Positions 1-11,929 of a stretch of DNA of 64,000 nt are shown one piece after another. Source of the stretch: Cristatella mucedo. Its lineage: Eukaryota > Bryozoa > Phylactolaemata > Cristatellidae. The notes under the pieces are model-generated. The model had not been told where the DNA came from, did no database searches, and saw nothing but the letters and a program-made list of their open reading frames with translations. The stretch lies in assembly GCA_009760855.2 (NCBI GenBank), contig WPIO01000077.1:124001-188000 (forward strand), in the 5' to 3' direction. Each line of letters starts with the position of its first letter. The first letter of the stretch is position 1. Both the position numbers and the translations under genes were made by a program.

Positions 1-1858
<1,858 letters not shown>

Positions 1859-1859
1859 A

Positions 1860-2115
1860 CGCGGATAATCACCTCGTGAGGTGTGACCTGCGTACTGGCC
1901 TTATGAGTGCTGACACTGCGACTTCTGCCACTAACCACACTTGCATGCTGACCCTGTGCATGTCACTCCTAACCATGTTATTCTTGTAGTTTATTGAGCA
2001 TGCTACCACTAACCATTCGATTGTGCTTCCTTGGTAGCAAATGTAAAGCATCTAGAAAGAGATTGAGTTCTCTGAGGGTGCTTTATCAAATGTATTTTTA
2101 TTGTTATTATTAATA
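1860..2115 (+). mobile_element. LINE-B 3' end (truncated)
   Basis: It carries the LINE-B 3' untranslated signature: repeated CATGCTACCACTAACCATTC-like phrases, then a region equivalent to GCATCTAGAAAGAGATTGAG, GTTCTCTGAGGGTGCTT and a tail of T-rich ATT units. The coding part is lost, as expected for target-primed 5' truncation. Confidence 0.75.
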
Positions 2116-2221
2116 TAGAGCAGACGTGGTAATCTGCTCGAGCTGCTTGACTTCGACTTGTCGTCACCCACTGAACGTAATTAGCCACTGAGCGAAGCAA
2201 GAATGAAGCTGTGACATACGT

Positions 2222-2398
2222 ATATTAACCACCGGGTCTTGGCCCAGGGATGAATTGCTAGCTCTTCACGACCGGGGCCGTGTATTCGAGTCCTGCAACG
2301 GTCTACTCTTTATTGACCACTACAAGCAGTGGTGATAGCAGCGACGGTTCTTCTGCCGCTATATAAAAGAGCCTGTTAAATCAGCTAATATTGGTTTC
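2222..2398 (+). mobile_element. SINE1, near full length
   Basis: The tRNA-like head includes a B-box-like GTATTCGAGTCC near 2281. It is followed by the SINE1 body (a CACTACAAGCAGTGGTGATAG stretch) and the tail TTCTGCCGCTATATAAAAGA then CTGTTAAATCAGCTAA. It abuts LINE-A sequence directly on its 3' side. Confidence 0.75.
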
Positions 2399-2826
2399 AT
2401 ACCTAGCTGAACTGCTGCACCAGTTTCAGCCTCCTCGTTCGCTGAGGTCCTCTATCGACAATAAATTAGCTGCTCCATTCTTCCCTTCAAGACCGTTGGC
2501 GACAGAAGCTTTTGCTCTGCAGGTCCTAGACTGCCGAACTCCCTTTCACAATTCTTACGAAATGTCGTACCACTCCCCTGTTGCCGGCGGTGGCACATTC
2601 TTTCCAGCCTTCCTGAGCTGCTACTTCTACTACTTACTACCTCTAGTGCCCTCCTGACTCAGCTGTGCTTCTCACTTTCTGCTTGTTTCGTGAGGTGAAT
2701 TCTGTTGGCTACCGGATGCATACCACAAGCCGCTTAGGCTTTGAGTGAGCTATTTAAAACTCACATGCGTAACACCCACGTGAGTCTTTGTTGCTTTGTG
2801 GAGTACCAGACGGAGATACTTTACAT
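2399..2826 (+). mobile_element. LINE-A 3' fragment (C-terminal RT protein end and 3' UTR)
   Basis: The frame reads YLAELLHQFQP, then DNKLA and the equivalent of GPRLWNSLP, the typical extreme C terminus of CR1/L2-like LINE proteins. The shared 3' UTR follows, ending near CAGACGGAGATACTTTACAT. Frameshifts show that it is dead. Confidence 0.75.
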
Positions 2827-2950
2827 GCACCTGGGTAAGGTGCTCGCCCTTCACAAAACAGAACGTGGGTTCAAGTGCTGCAGTGGGCGATCCTGTATTG
2901 CCCACCGAAAGCGGTGGCACTAGCCGTGAAAACCCTTCTACCACTCACTA
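2827..2950 (+). mobile_element. SINE1 head fragment
   Basis: The B-box-like GTGGGTTCAAGTGCTGCAGT and the SINE1 body start (GGGCGATCCTGTATTGCC) are present. The usual tail is degraded. It sits immediately after the LINE-A tail. Confidence 0.55.
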
Positions 2951-3200
2951 CAAGAGCTCACTGCCTGTGAACTCGCTTATCTGAATCACAGTAGAAATAG
3001 TCATAGTATGATCACGGAAGACAATGCTGCGCCATCTTGCCGCATGACGGAAGTTCACCATCTTGCCGCATAACGAAAGGACGTTCTCGATTTAATTAGT
3101 AGATATACAGATGAGGCTGTTAATTCAGTGACAAAAATGTATTGCATAAGATTGCATAACTTGACATAAGATTAAAAAACACAACATAGCATTACTTTAC

Positions 3201-3202
<2 letters not shown>

Positions 3203-3252
<50 letters not shown>
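3203..3252. repeat. (TA)25 microsatellite
   Basis: A perfect TA dinucleotide run of 50 bp, directly before the CpG-rich interval. Confidence 0.97.
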
Positions 3253-3255
<3 letters not shown>

Positions 3256-3259
3256 CCAA

Positions 3260-4960
3260 CATAAGAAGGGCGCAGGTGACTTGGATGAAGCTTTAGCTCC
3301 CACCCTGCAAGGTGAGCGAGCTGAAAGCGGCGTGCCGCGCCCCCTTTACCGCACTCGCGGCGCGCCTGGCAGGGCCTCGCGAGTGGCTCTGAGGCCCCAT
3401 GAGAGGTGGCGAGCGGCCGCGTCGAGCCGCACGACTTCAGCCAGCGCTCAGCGTTTGCTGCTTTGCTGGTTACCGTCTTTTCCATCAACCGGGTATGCAG
3501 AAGAGGCTGCAGGAGCGGCAGGTCTTATAATTCATCTCATTTGTATAGCACCCTGCGAGCATTTAATCTCAATTCAGGCGCTTCACACATGCCGCGGGGC
3601 TTGAGCCCACGACCTCGGCTTTCTTTCTTCGACTTTTTCACGGAAGGCTTCCTAAAAGACTCGACGGCTGAGCGCCTTCGGAGCGCAGCCCCAGGCTATA
3701 CGCACACGGGAGAGGGGCACGTGGTCTAAATAAGCTTCCGGTTGGGGCGCCTTCGACATGTAACTTCAGGTTCTTTCTATGTGAACTACTTGGACAGAGT
3801 TTCATTTCTCTCAGGGCATTATGCAAATTAATTATATTTTTCCAAGTTGCACAATCAGGGTCAGTTTACAAAAAATAGCCGGTGATTTCTTTTTCTTTTT
3901 TTTTTTACTGACTTTCCGGTATTTCTATTAGCGGAGATTGGGCTACAGACGCCTGGCAGAGTGCCTTCGACTCAGCCCCGGCAACCGTCTCCCGGGCTTG
4001 GAGGAAAGGCGGCCCCTCCCAGCCCTTGAGCTTCCGCGTCCGGCGGCGTGGGTGCGAGTGGTGGCGTCCGAGCCGTCTCCGGAGCAGCAGTCATGCTACG
4101 AAATCGTCGGGGCGCTGTAAATAGTTAAGCCACTGCTCGAGCGGCGCGTACTTTTTTAGAATCGGCTCCTAGAGGTCCGGCCGCTAAAAAAAGTCATGCA
4201 AGCAGCCGCCGTTACTCGTTACAGCGAGTCGCCCGAGGCCTCGTTAGCGTCCAGCGAAGGCGGCCGCCGCCGCTCTCGGTTTCTCCAGTCTGGAGCTGCA
4301 AGGCGGAACGACGACACGAGAGGAACGCGCGAGCGGCGAGCTCCGCGCGCGCGTTCCTCTCAGGCTTGTAGAGATCGTAGAGGCCGATGAGTCGACGAAT
4401 CAATTCGCTGAGGATGTCGCTAGCGCCGCCGCTCCTTACAGCGATTGCAGAAATATTTCTTACATCCTCAGATCGGCTAAAATGAGGGCGAGCCGAGAGA
4501 ATACGCGAGCTCTCTGCCTCTCTGAATTCAATTACTCTAGCGCGCCGCAAGTGTCCTGTTGGAAGAAAGCTCGCTCGCTCGCCCGCCCGCCCCGCCCCGT
4601 CGGCTTTCGAACGGCTTCCGGAACCTCCGGCCGCGGTGTGATATCTTGGCGACGGAAGATTTCTCGGAGTCCCTCAAAATGCACGCCCAATATGTCCTGT
4701 GCGACAGTTCGCCGTTTCGCGAAGACTTGCAAGCAGCTCGGCGACGTTCGGCTCGGTCCAGCACGGTCGTCGTTCAACTTAATAGCAGGATGCACGTTTT
4801 GGACCACGTGATCCCAAAGGATAAAGGAGCTCAGCCCCAGTGGCCTCGTCATGTGCCCACTTACCATTGTGGGCCTATCCTCAATCTCGTTCGATGTTAC
4901 GGCCCTTTAGTATAAGCATGGCCGCCTTGAGTGTCGGGCGACGTGGCACGTGAACTAGCA
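3260..4960. promoter_or_regulatory. CpG-rich interval (candidate promoter island)
   Basis: Unlike its AT-rich surroundings, this stretch is packed with CpG, for example CGCGGCGCGCC near 3357 and CTCCGCGCGCGCGTTCC near 4340. Several overlapping open frames of 60-118 codons lie on both strands, which is typical of GC-rich DNA rather than proof of coding. It could be a promoter or first exon of a gene whose other exons I cannot find. A SINE2-like piece interrupts it at 3525-3625. Confidence 0.4.
3525..3625 (-). mobile_element. SINE2 copy
   Basis: On the + strand it begins with the reversed LINE-B-like tail (TTTGTATAGCACCCTGCGAG, AATCTCAATTCAGGCGCTTC). It continues to CGGGGCTTGAGCCCACGACC, the reverse complement of a tRNA B-box region. 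Confidence 0.6.
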
Positions 4961-5017
4961 TTGGGAGGAGAGACTTTTCACGACGTCTTCGCCATTCAGT
5001 TCTTCTATGTATCTATG

Positions 5018-5095
5018 TATTGTATCTACGTATTATATCTATGTATTATATCTATGTATTGTATCTATGTATTGTATCTACGTATTGTATCTATG
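5018..5095. repeat. 13 bp minisatellite, six units
   Basis: Six head-to-tail units of TATTGTATCTATG with C/T and G/A variants (TATTATATCTATG, TATTGTATCTACG). A partial unit lies on the left. Confidence 0.9.
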
Positions 5096-5139
5096 TCTTA
5101 AGTTCTTCTATGTATGCACCCAAATTGGCTGCTGGCTGC

Positions 5140-5182
5140 AAACTTGAGACCTGGGGCACTTCATGCCCCAGGTCTCAAGTTT
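5140..5182. repeat. Perfect 19 bp inverted repeat, 5 bp loop
   Basis: The arm AAACTTGAGACCTGGGGCA (5140-5158) is followed by CTTCA and then its exact reverse complement (5164-5182). No T-run follows, and no coding region ends nearby on either side. Confidence 0.95.
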
Positions 5183-5189
5183 GAGTTAC

Positions 5190-5420
5190 CAAGGCTTTTC
5201 TGCCGCTATATAAAAGAGGTTGCTAAGTGAGCTAGCATTCGCTTCTTACTACTACAGTTCCGATACCCTAATTGTGATATAAACTCAAAACTTCGACTCT
5301 CTCGACAAGCGCACTCCACTAAAGTTGTGAAGCGCCTCGATAGACGATTGGTTATCTTAAGGTGCTTTACAAAAGACGTATGATTATTATTATTATTATT
5401 ATTACTATTATTGTATAACA
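5190..5420 (+). mobile_element. SINE1 tail fused to LINE-B-like 3' tail
   Basis: Positions 5190-5235 match the SINE1 tail (TTCTGCCGCTATATAAAAGA, then GTGAGCTAGCATT). Positions 5310-5420 resemble a LINE-B 3' end: TGTGAAGCGCCTCGATAGAC, TTAAGGTGCTTTACAAA and ATT triplets at 5380-5414. Confidence 0.55.
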
Positions 5421-6032
5421 TTCTTTTTGGTATTCGGGGCCAAGATTCGGGAAGGCCATAGACTGGAGCTCAAGGCAACTGGTGTACAGCTACCCAGCTG
5501 CAGTTAAGCGGGATACTCTAACGGTCAACGAGGGGCTCACCTGGCCTTATAATTATTGTGCAATCAGTTACCCCAAGGTGCTGGGCTACCGTATCCAGGC
5601 GCCTGTCGTGGCTGATGACCGCTACCTGTTCTTAACGTGGCCTGTCACTGCCGATCCAATGTTAATGGCCGGGGTTGGCAGGTTGTTTGTAAGGACAATC
5701 AGCACCGCCAGCCGAGCTGTCAGCAGTGCCAGTTAATGCCCTGGCTTGGTGGGTGGGGCTGCGATTACAGGCAAAGATCAGCGGGACGTAGAGCCACTGG
5801 TCAAGGACGTAAAAGAGGGGTTTCGTGCCGTTTGCTGTTCTATCCTGCTTTAGCAGAACTTACCTTTTCACTCTTCTCACGCGGACCTATTGAAAGACGC
5901 CAGCAGTGAATGTTGAGGCGTACAAACCTGACTTTCGCAGCAGTTCGAGGCCGGAGGCAAACATTACTATTTAAAAAATATTGTATGCAGTACAATGGAC
6001 TTTATCTAACTCTGATTTTGATGGCCATGCAT
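5421..6032. other. Unassigned sequence
   Basis: No recognisable gene or repeat. Two overlapping + frames (84 and 90 codons, 5482-5909) show no domain or splice pattern that I can identify. Confidence 0.4.
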
Positions 6033-6046
6033 CGAGAGAGAAGAGC

Positions 6047-6087
<41 letters not shown>

Positions 6088-6140
6088 GAAAGAGGGAGAG
6101 GGGAAAGAGGGCGAGCGGGAAAGGGAGCATGCTGAGCTGA
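6033..6140. repeat. Imperfect (GA)n microsatellite
   Basis: GA-rich tract with GGA and AAAGAGGG interruptions, purine-rich on the + strand. The open frames across it are repeat artefacts. Confidence 0.9.
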
Positions 6141-6639
6141 GAAAAGAGACGAGGAGAGTGGGGATGAGAGCATACCGAGAGATAAAAAGAGTGTAACAGG
6201 CCTCCGGAAAATCAGTCGTCAGGCTGGGTAGCCCGACCGAGCAACACGTCTTCTGGCTAAACACCAAGCACTTCATTAGCAGAATTCAAGCCGGGTCTGT
6301 GGACGGCTACCGGCATTGAGGGATCTAGCGCTCTTCCTCCGCTGCTCTGTGTACTCTTCCGGCAGCCCTTATATTCCATGCATGCATGGTTTTTATAATA
6401 TCGAGTCATTGTTTGTTCCGAACCCTTCAGATCACTGGTTGCAGCTTGTGGTTGATGGATGTCCCCACAGATGCCTTCAATGCACGGATTTGTGCAGGGC
6501 TGCCGAGTCATCCACGGCGAGCCATTGTCCAACCCTCAAACGCTCGATAGCATGAGGCTGCTTAGGCAGTCTGATCCCTGGAAGAGCCAGCGCTGCTCAA
6601 TGCTCACGGCCTCGTGAGTCACGCTCTCTCACAGGAAGG

Positions 6640-6653
6640 GAGAGATAGAGAGG

Positions 6654-6695
<42 letters not shown>

Positions 6696-6736
6696 AAGGG
6701 AGAGACAGAGAGAGAGAGAGACAGAGAGACAGAAAC

Positions 6737-6805
<69 letters not shown>

Positions 6806-6950
6806 GACAGAGAGACAGAGAGACAGAGAGACAGACAGAGACAGACAGAGACAGACAGAGACAGACAGAGACAGACAGACAGAGACAGACAGAGACAGAC
6901 AGAGATAGACAGAGACAGACAGAGACAGACAGAGACAGACAGAGAGAGAG

Positions 6951-6995
<45 letters not shown>

Positions 6996-7045
6996 CACAC
7001 ACAGAGACAGAGACACAGAAACAGACACACAGACAGAGAGATAGA
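6640..7045. repeat. Compound (GA)n/(GACA)n microsatellite, about 400 bp
   Basis: Blocks of pure GA alternate with GAGACA and GACAGACA higher-order units, notably 6830-6945 where GACAGACAGA recurs about every 12 bp. This is the most structured simple repeat in the window. Long ORFs on both strands here (Ser-Leu or Glu-Arg repeats) are low-complexity artefacts. Confidence 0.95.
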
Positions 7046-7477
7046 GACTGCCGAGGAGATGATAAGAAGGCAGCTCTTGCGAGCAAGCTTCTGTCCAGTG
7101 GACATACGAACTTATGGTAGCAGGAAAGCGACTGAAAGTGATAGTGAGCTTTAGGGCTGCGGCAGGCCCAGTGTATGGCGGAAAGAATTAGTTGGCCCTC
7201 AAAGGCAGACCGGAACTGATGGCCGCGTCAGTTGCCTGTGAATGTCTATAGATAGCCACAGGCTATCTGTGGAATGCAATGTAGACCTAAGTGACATTTC
7301 TTTGCTCGGAGCTTAGCTTCGAATGTGTTATTATTAAGAGTTATTCAAGGTCCTTGCTTTATAATGTTGATGCCATCAGGGTTTTAATGAATTCCTTCAT
7401 AATAGAGCGATGCTAATTCAGTTACAGAACTTTCCAAAGCGGTTCTGCCGTTCCCCATTTTTTTAGCGCTTGCTTAC
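7046..7477. other. Unassigned sequence
   Basis: No gene or repeat recognised between the GA tract and the LINE-A fragment. Confidence 0.4.
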
Positions 7478-7885
7478 AAATGTAATCTATCTCCGTCTGT
7501 AAATCCAGAAAGCCACAGAGGCACAGAGGTGAATGCTCCGCCGAGTTTTCTGTAGCGAAGTTAAAGCCAAAGCGGCTTGCCGACTGCAGTCGACAGCCAA
7601 CAAACAGACTTCATCTCATGCAACAAAGAGTAAGTGAGAAGCAGCAGCTGAGTTAGGAGAGCAGCACTTGAAGTAGTGTGCAGTTTGAAAGTAGAAGCCC
7701 AGCCAGGAAGGCTGGAAAGGATGTGCCGTAGTCGGCAACAGGGGAATAAATTTCGTTGTGTACCAAATGTGGGAGCGAGTTCCACAGTCTAGGACCTGCA
7801 GAGCAAAAGCTTCTGCCACCAACGATCTTTAAGCACAGGAATGGAACCGCTACTATCTTATTGAAGCACACAAACGCCATTTAAA
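7478..7885 (-). mobile_element. LINE-A 3' fragment
   Basis: The reversed 3' end (ATGTAATCTATCTCCGTCTG) is followed by the 3' UTR shared with the 8836 copy, then minus-strand coding for GPRLWNSLP-like residues. It is broken into three frames. Confidence 0.8.
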
Positions 7886-8652
7886 TATGCGTGCCCGACT
7901 TGGTAGTGAATGCAGATATTTTAAATTCACATTGTTGCTTATAAAGTCTTCCTATTTATCCGGACGAGTATTAAACTCAGCTGAAAACATTTTTTATAGC
8001 TTTATTAAAGTCTCCGAGAATGGGCGTCACCTACTTAGCTACCCACAAGACTATATGTGTGGTGGTGTCTTTCGCCCTCATTATCGTCGAACTGCTTGTA
8101 AGTGGTTCAAGTCGTGGAATATTTTGCCTCTGGTGCCCCGGTGCCACAGAATAGGATTGGATCCCGTTTTTTTATCGATCAGTGCATTGTAGACTTTCGA
8201 TACTAGCTTGAAGCTTCATCTGGATGGGTGCTATCTGGATGGGTGCTATATGCGATTGTGGACTTGTCAACGAACCAAGTAGTAAAGTAGAAAGAAGAGG
8301 TAAGGACGGCAGCCGAATAAGTCGTCTGAGAAAACGTGAAACACTCAGCAAAAGATAAGATGACACATATTGCTATATTATATGAGCAAGCAAAGAGTTA
8401 AGCCACATCTCGTTCTTATTTAGTAATTGAGCAACAATTTTCTCACTTTTCTTTTCCAAAGCAATCGCTCGACTCTGGATGCCGGACTCAGCAGGTTGAA
8501 GGCCACTTGCACACTTTAAGCAATGGGAACTGGATGCAGCTGGTTGCAACATTGGCCGAGTCCAGTTCCAAGTAGCGTCCGACTAACAGCTCCGTGCTTG
8601 CTCTGCTGTGTGTTTTGCCTCGGCTTGGTGCCTAGGCCTTAGAGTAGCTGAT
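7886..8652. other. Unassigned sequence
   Basis: A 101-codon + frame at 7887-8192 has no recognisable domain. A direct CATCTGGATGGGTGCTAT duplication lies near 8217-8250. Nothing else is supportable. Confidence 0.4.
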
Positions 8653-8694
8653 CTCACGTGAGCAGCCACGTAGCCTCGAGGCTGCTCACGTGAG
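8653..8694. repeat. Perfect 15 bp inverted repeat with E-box cores
   Basis: The arm CTCACGTGAGCAGCC (8653-8667), a 12 bp spacer and its exact reverse complement (8680-8694). Each arm contains CACGTG, the palindromic E-box core. Confidence 0.93.
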
Positions 8695-8835
8695 CCAATT
8701 GCATAAGTGCTTCTCTGTATGTGGCCTCTTGACTGCCAATCTCATCAGCATTCTGTATGGTCACGATTGCATCATGCTCATCTACTGCTACGCTGCTGCT
8801 GCTGCGGGCTTCCGACTGTTTCTGGTTTACCTCAA

Positions 8836-10350
8836 ATGTATCTCCGTCTGTAACTCCACAAAGTCATAAAGACCATGTGGGTGTTATGCAGGAGAGTTTT
8901 GTATAGCACACTCACAGCCTAAGCGGCTTTCGGTACGCATTCGGTAGCCAAGAGACTTCGTCTCACGCAACAAAGAGTAAGGGGGAAGCATAGCAGAGTC
9001 AGGAGAGCAGTTGAGGTAGTGAGTAGCATGGAAGTAGCAGCTCAGAACCGCTGAAAAGGATGAGCCATAGTCGGCAGTAGTAGAGTAGTTGTCGTTGCGT
9101 AAGAATTGTGGATGCGAGTTCCACAGTCTAGGACCTGCAGAGCTAAAGCTTCTGTCGCCAACGGTCTTTAAGCAGAGGAATGGAACAGCTAATTTATTGT
9201 CCACACAGGACCTGTGGAGGCGAACAGGCTGAAACTGATGTAGCAGTTCAGCTAGGTACGAAGGAGCCAAGCCGTGGCAGGCCATGTGGGTCAGCGTAAG
9301 AACCTTGCTCTGAATCCGTTGGTCAACCGGCATCCATCTTAGCTCTTTTAGCAAAGGAGAAACGTGCTCAAACTTCTGGGACTTGAAGACTAGCCTTGCA
9401 GCCGTATTCATAGTCAGCTGCAGTGGCCTTATTTGCTTTTTTGGTAGCCCAGCCAATAGGGAATTGCAATAATCAAGCCGAGACAGAACTAAAGAGCTAG
9501 TTAAATTTTTTGCAAGCCACTGTGGAAGACAGCACCTGATCTTGGATAGGGATCGGACGTGATGGCTAGCTGCAGAAGCAGTCTTCTAAATGAAGCTTTT
9601 GAAATTGAGGCAGTTGTCGAAAACGACACCTAAATTTCGAGCACGTGGTGATTGATGGTCACACAGCAGCATCACCCTTTTTTTGAAGAGCTACGCCTTT
9701 TAATCGGGCCACACGCTTAGGGCGTCCTAAGAGCAGTAGTTCGGTTTTATCGTTATTTAATTCCAGGAAATTTACCGACATCCAGGATCGAATGTCGGCA
9801 AGGCAAGCATTCAGTCTCTCAGTTGCTGCAGCATATTCCGACGGTTTGAATGACAAATACAACTGAGTATCGTCAGCATCCAAGTGATATCCTATTCCAT
9901 GGGCCTTAATCACTTTTTCCAGAGGTTGTGTATAAATGGAGAACAGCAAGGGACCAAGTACAGACCCTCGAGGGACTCCACAGGTGACCCTTCTCGCGTG
10001 TGAGACTTGACATCCACACGACACGGATTGAACACGACCAGACAAGTACGATTTAAGCCACGCCAGTGTTTCGTCTGCCAGACCGATCGTTGTTATCAAT
10101 CGTTCAACTAGATTATCTTGATCAATGGTGTCGAAGGCAGCAGACAGATCTAGCAGAGCTAGAGCAGTGACATTCCCGTCGTCGTTGCCACGTAGAATGT
10201 CATGGCTAACACGGAGGAGAGTAGTTTCAGTGGAGTGTTGCCTCTTGAATCCTGATTGAAATGTTTCTGACATTTCATTCTTTTCAATATGTTTAACCAG
10301 CTGCTCAGCAAACAATTTTTTCAAGAATCTCAGACAAGAAAGATAGAAGG
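8836..10350 (-). mobile_element. LINE-A, longest reverse-transcriptase coding stretch
   Basis: The minus-strand frame 9659-10324 (221 codons) is the fingers and palm of a CR1/L2-like non-LTR reverse transcriptase. It contains FQSGFKRQHSTET, LLDLSAAFDTID, GVPRGSVLGPLLFSIY, then DADDTQLYLSF and LNNDKTELLLLG. The usual YADD catalytic box reads DADD, so the Tyr is lost. After a frame break, 8884-9456 encodes the C-terminal region (AARLV, ELRWMPVDQRIQSKVLTLTH, GPRLWNS). It ends in the LINE-A 3' UTR (ATGTATCTCCGTCTGTAAC on the + strand). The element is 5'-truncated at about 10350 and inactive. Confidence 0.88.
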
Positions 10351-10623
10351 AAAACTCGAGTGGGCAGTGTGACCATAGTAAAGCAGATTTTCACCAGGGC
10401 TATGTCACAGTACAACACTCACGAAATTTGACACCACGGAAACGATCGTATACTGCTGGCTAAAGCTAAATTGCACGAATGAATATAGGATTAAACAAAA
10501 CCCAGGTTAGACTTAGTGGTATCTCTCTAAAAGGTACAAGTACCGAAGAAGAAATGAAATTGCCTATGGTTCTCCCACCAACATCATCGTACATATATCT
10601 AAGGAAATGTGCAACCGTGTGCA

Positions 10624-10625
<2 letters not shown>

Positions 10626-10660
<35 letters not shown>

Positions 10661-10724
10661 ATGTGTGTGTGTGCATGTGTCTGTGTGAGTGCGTGCTTGT
10701 GTGTGTGTATATGTGTGTGAAGAA
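10626..10724. repeat. (GT)n microsatellite
   Basis: A pure GT run from about 10629 to 10658, then interrupted TGTGTGCATG and GTGTATATGTG units. Confidence 0.95.
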
Positions 10725-10861
10725 GCATAATACGCCAGGATTAAGCCGGCAAAAATAAAGTCTAGATCTTGATTTTGCCATAAGTTAATCAATTATGCAA
10801 AGGCTTAAGAGGTGTGTGGCCAGGACCTGCAGGCCTTCGTCACCTTATGACTAACTTGGCA

Positions 10862-11010
10862 TTCTTGTATTTGTGTGTGCATCGCCATCTCTAACTCCAC
10901 AAGCAAAATAACTAAATGACTGCATGGCAGTGAGTTTGTAATAGCTCACTCTAATCTTAAGTGACTACTGGTTCGCATTTGGTAGCCTCTGGCTTTAATC
11001 TCAAGAAAAG
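10862..11010 (-). mobile_element. LINE-A 3' UTR fragment
   Basis: Diverged match to the LINE-A tail: CATCTCTAACTCCACAAGCA, an AGTGAGTTTGTAATAGCTCA stretch and GTTCGCATTTGGTAGCC. Only the last 150 bp survive. Confidence 0.6.
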
Positions 11011-11925
11011 AGAAAAAGTCGTCACTTTATAGTATAGTCAAGTAAGTATAGTCATACAAGTACGAAGTATAGTCAAACAAGTTAGCAGCAAATGGGCAAC
11101 TGTAAAGGAGTGCCCGAGTCTGGAGCAGGAGAAAAAGGTGCATTCTAGCAAACGATTACATACACGGCAAGCTCGTGAGTGGGGGCAGACGGAGCGTGTG
11201 AAAAAGAAGCTAAAATTGGCATACAATCATCGACAGAAGGTCAAAATCTACTCGAAGACTATACTCTGTGAAAAAAGCCAAAATCTACATAAAACGGATC
11301 TACACAAAAAATTTAAAAATCCGACCAAAATATTAGCGAGTTTTGTACTGCAAAATTCAGTTATCAATATTACCAAGTGCACAAGGCAACTCAGGTCTCT
11401 GCCAATGCTCTAGTGTTATCTCATTGGCATGGCTGACGTTTGATGACACACACCTTAGCCACGCGACACTTCGCTCCAACTTAAGTTCAGGCACATACTA
11501 CCGCTCGTGCTCTCCCCTTTCTTTGACTAGCACGGACGGCTAGATTACGTCAAGGACGTGCACAGCCCTGAAATATGGCATTGCCGAGTGGGCCCGGCCA
11601 GTAAGCATGCAATTTTTGTTTTGGACTTGCTGCATACAGCAAGAAACGAGACGGATGCAGGTATCCCATTCGAGATCATTCTTTTAGCGATCTGGTGCAT
11701 GTTAATCGTGCCCTTCCACACAACAGTATCAGCGATTGCATACAAATTAAACTATAAATCGCTCGACAAACAAATATTTTAGGCGCTATGGTACTTGGGA
11801 CGACTCCATCTTCAACTACCCAAATCATAACAATATTATTAGCGTGCTTAAAAGCTAAGAGACCATGAGCCTTTTAGGAATTAAATCTGTCTCTCAGAAA
11901 AATGCTCAAAATCTCTTCAGGACTC
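11011..11925. other. Unassigned sequence
   Basis: Includes tandem-like AGTATAGTCA(T)ACAAGT phrases at 11030-11082. Small frames at 11138-11413 and 11558-11782 show no known domain. Confidence 0.4.
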
Positions 11926-11929
11926 AGCC

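Noticed and set aside
4482-4915. Several 75-118-codon frames on both strands in the CpG-rich block
   Set aside because: High GC lowers stop frequency; no recognised domain and no consistent strand.
6597-7120. Open frames of 143-168 codons of Ser-Leu-Cys or Glu-Arg repeats
   Set aside because: They are translations of the GA/GACA microsatellite, open on both strands and in several frames.
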